DNA of 64,000 nt from Azospirillum sp. TSH58 (GTDB lineage: Bacteria > Pseudomonadota > Alphaproteobacteria > Azospirillales > Azospirillaceae): assembly GCF_003119115.1 (NCBI RefSeq), contig NZ_CP022366.1:596877-660876 (forward strand), given 5' to 3'. The notes beneath the pieces were generated by a model that saw only the letters and a list, made by a program, of their open reading frames with translations, ran no database searches and was not told the DNA's origin. This document shows, one piece after another, positions 63,091-64,000 of this stretch; position 1 is the first letter of the stretch; each line of letters begins with the position of its first letter. The translations under genes were made by a program, and so were the position numbers.

Positions 63091-63967
63091 CCCGGATCCG
63101 GCGACCCGACCGCGGCGTGCAGCCAGTCCCGGAAGACGGTGAAGCCCGGCTCCCGATGCCGCGCCGGGCGCGAGACCAGATACCACGCCCGCCCCATCGG
63201 CACGGCCAGCGCGAAGGGCGTGACCAGCCGGCCCGCCGCCAGATCGTCGGCGATGTAGAGCCGCGCCCCCAGCGCCACCCCCACCCCGTCCGCCGCCGCC
63301 TGCAAGGTCATGGCGTAGCTGCTGAAGGACAGCCCCTTCACGGCCGGCGGCGCCAGCCCGGCCGAGGCGAACCAGTGCGGCCAGTCGTCCGCCCAGTGCG
63401 ACACCGACAGCAGGGTCGCCGACAGCAGATCCTCCGGACGGCGCAACGTCCGCGCCAGGGCGGGCGCGCAGACCGGCAGCATGTCGGCGGTGAACAGCTC
63501 CTCCACCTCGTAGCCCGGCCAATGCCCGTCGCCCAGCAGCAGGGCGCAGGTCCAGTCCTCGCGGATCGGCGCGCCGGCACCCCGGTGGCGATGCGCACCT
63601 CCACGTCGGGGTGGCTCTCATGGAAGGCTGACAGGCGCGGGATCAGCCAGCGCACCGCGAAGGTGGCGCCCACCCCCAGAGTCAGCACCGGGCCGTCGCG
63701 CATGGCGGCGACCCGCTCCACGCTCTCGGCGATCGCGTCGAAGGCGCCGGTCAGGCCGGGTTGCAGCGCCCGCCCGCGGTCGGTCAGCTCCAGCGCGTTG
63801 GCCCGCCGCTCGAACAGCGGGAAGCCCATCCGCTCCTCCAGCAGGCGGACCATGCGGCTGACCGCGGCCTGCGAGACGTTCAGCTCGCCCGCCGCCCCGG
63901 TGAAGCTGCCGTGGCGGGCCGCGGCCTCGAACGCCCGCAGGGCGTTCAGCGATGGCAGGCGCCGCAT
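63054..63967 (-). pseudogene. LysR-family regulator (GcvA-like), one frameshift
   Basis: A LysR regulator that starts at ATG 63967 with PSLNALRAFEAAARHGSFTG and a normal helix-turn-helix (ELNVSQAAVSRMVRLLEERM), and reads to VEVRIATG. It then shifts near 63574-63584. Adding one C/G base gives GAPIREDWTCALLLGDGHWP and joins the remaining effector domain (FTADMLPVCAPAL, AADGVGVALGARLYIADDL), for 304 residues, the family norm. The layout resembles GcvA/AmpR-type LysR proteins. The target is unknown; it may act on genes to its left beyond the window. Its 3-prime end is inside the uxaA-side terminator. Confidence 0.83.
63057..63090 (+). terminator. Rho-independent terminator after uxaA / candidate sRNA
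   Basis: GACCGCCGGAG (63057-63067) and CTCCGGCGGTC (63072-63082) form a perfect 11-bp stem with a TATT loop, followed by TTTTCTTT. It sits on top of the 3-prime end of the convergent LysR gene. Confidence 0.92.
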
Positions 63968-64000
63968 CCGATCCCCTCCCCTTGCACCCCAACATTTCCT

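Overview
The window is very GC-rich DNA (about 70% G+C) from an alphaproteobacterium, most likely Azospirillum or a close relative. The evidence is the set of A. brasilense-style sugar genes (a complete non-phosphorylative L-arabinose pathway beside a chvE/sbpA-gguAB transporter with a GbpR-like LysR regulator), the CTC-type L25 protein, and a J-domain protein and MidA methyltransferase typical of the group. Housekeeping genes (ppdK, prs, rplY, pth, lgt, hldD) suggest a chromosome or a main chromid. No rRNA, tRNA, CRISPR, phage or IS transposase gene was seen.

Layout. 0-11.5 kb: mixed genes, including a short-chain dehydrogenase, two orphan BMP-family binding proteins, a pentapeptide-repeat protein, a plant-type nicotinamidase homologue, two membrane/coiled-coil proteins, galU, a poly-glycine J-domain protein with a VWA partner, an RluA-type pseudouridine synthase and a DUF123 protein. 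11.5-17.3 kb: a biotin operon bioF-bioH-like-bioC/bioD fusion-bioA-bioB, with ATGA overlaps between the first genes. 17.3-32.9 kb: DUF2270 protein, ppdK, a serine hydrolase, cheD, a double cold-shock protein, an acyl-CoA ligase, then hldD, lgt, midA-like, pgeF, hemerythrin, prs, rplY and pth. 32.9-49.3 kb: the arabinose island. A YtfQRT-YjfF-type transporter and the lactonase, keto-deoxyarabonate dehydratase and ketoglutarate-semialdehyde dehydrogenase genes lie on the minus strand; a LysR regulator, ChvE-GguAB, arabinose dehydrogenase and arabonate dehydratase lie on the plus strand. Together they would carry L-arabinose (or a related sugar) to 2-oxoglutarate. Three promoters in the island share one sequence box. 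49.3-51.6 kb: an alpha/beta hydrolase and a methyltransferase of lower G+C that looks acquired.

51.9-63 kb: a hexuronate island. GntR-kduD-kdgF-TRAP transporter are read rightward. An aldo/keto reductase (Gpr/YghZ type) and a second, paralogous GntR are read leftward. mgsA (methylglyoxal synthase), uxaC and uxaA are read rightward. Six AT-rich near-palindromes of one family, built on TGATATA-C/T-TA-A/G-TATA, sit in front of these units, so they probably form one regulon. The sixth site precedes no reading frame but is followed by a strong terminator, which suggests a small RNA.

Two further points stand out. Three copies of one palindromic repeat occur, and one is inserted in frame inside the bioH-like gene. 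Between 56.2 and 63.6 kb four genes (TRAP large permease, mgsA, uxaC, a LysR gene) carry seven single-base losses in total, each in a C/G context and each repaired by adding one base; these are either local sequence errors or genuine decay.
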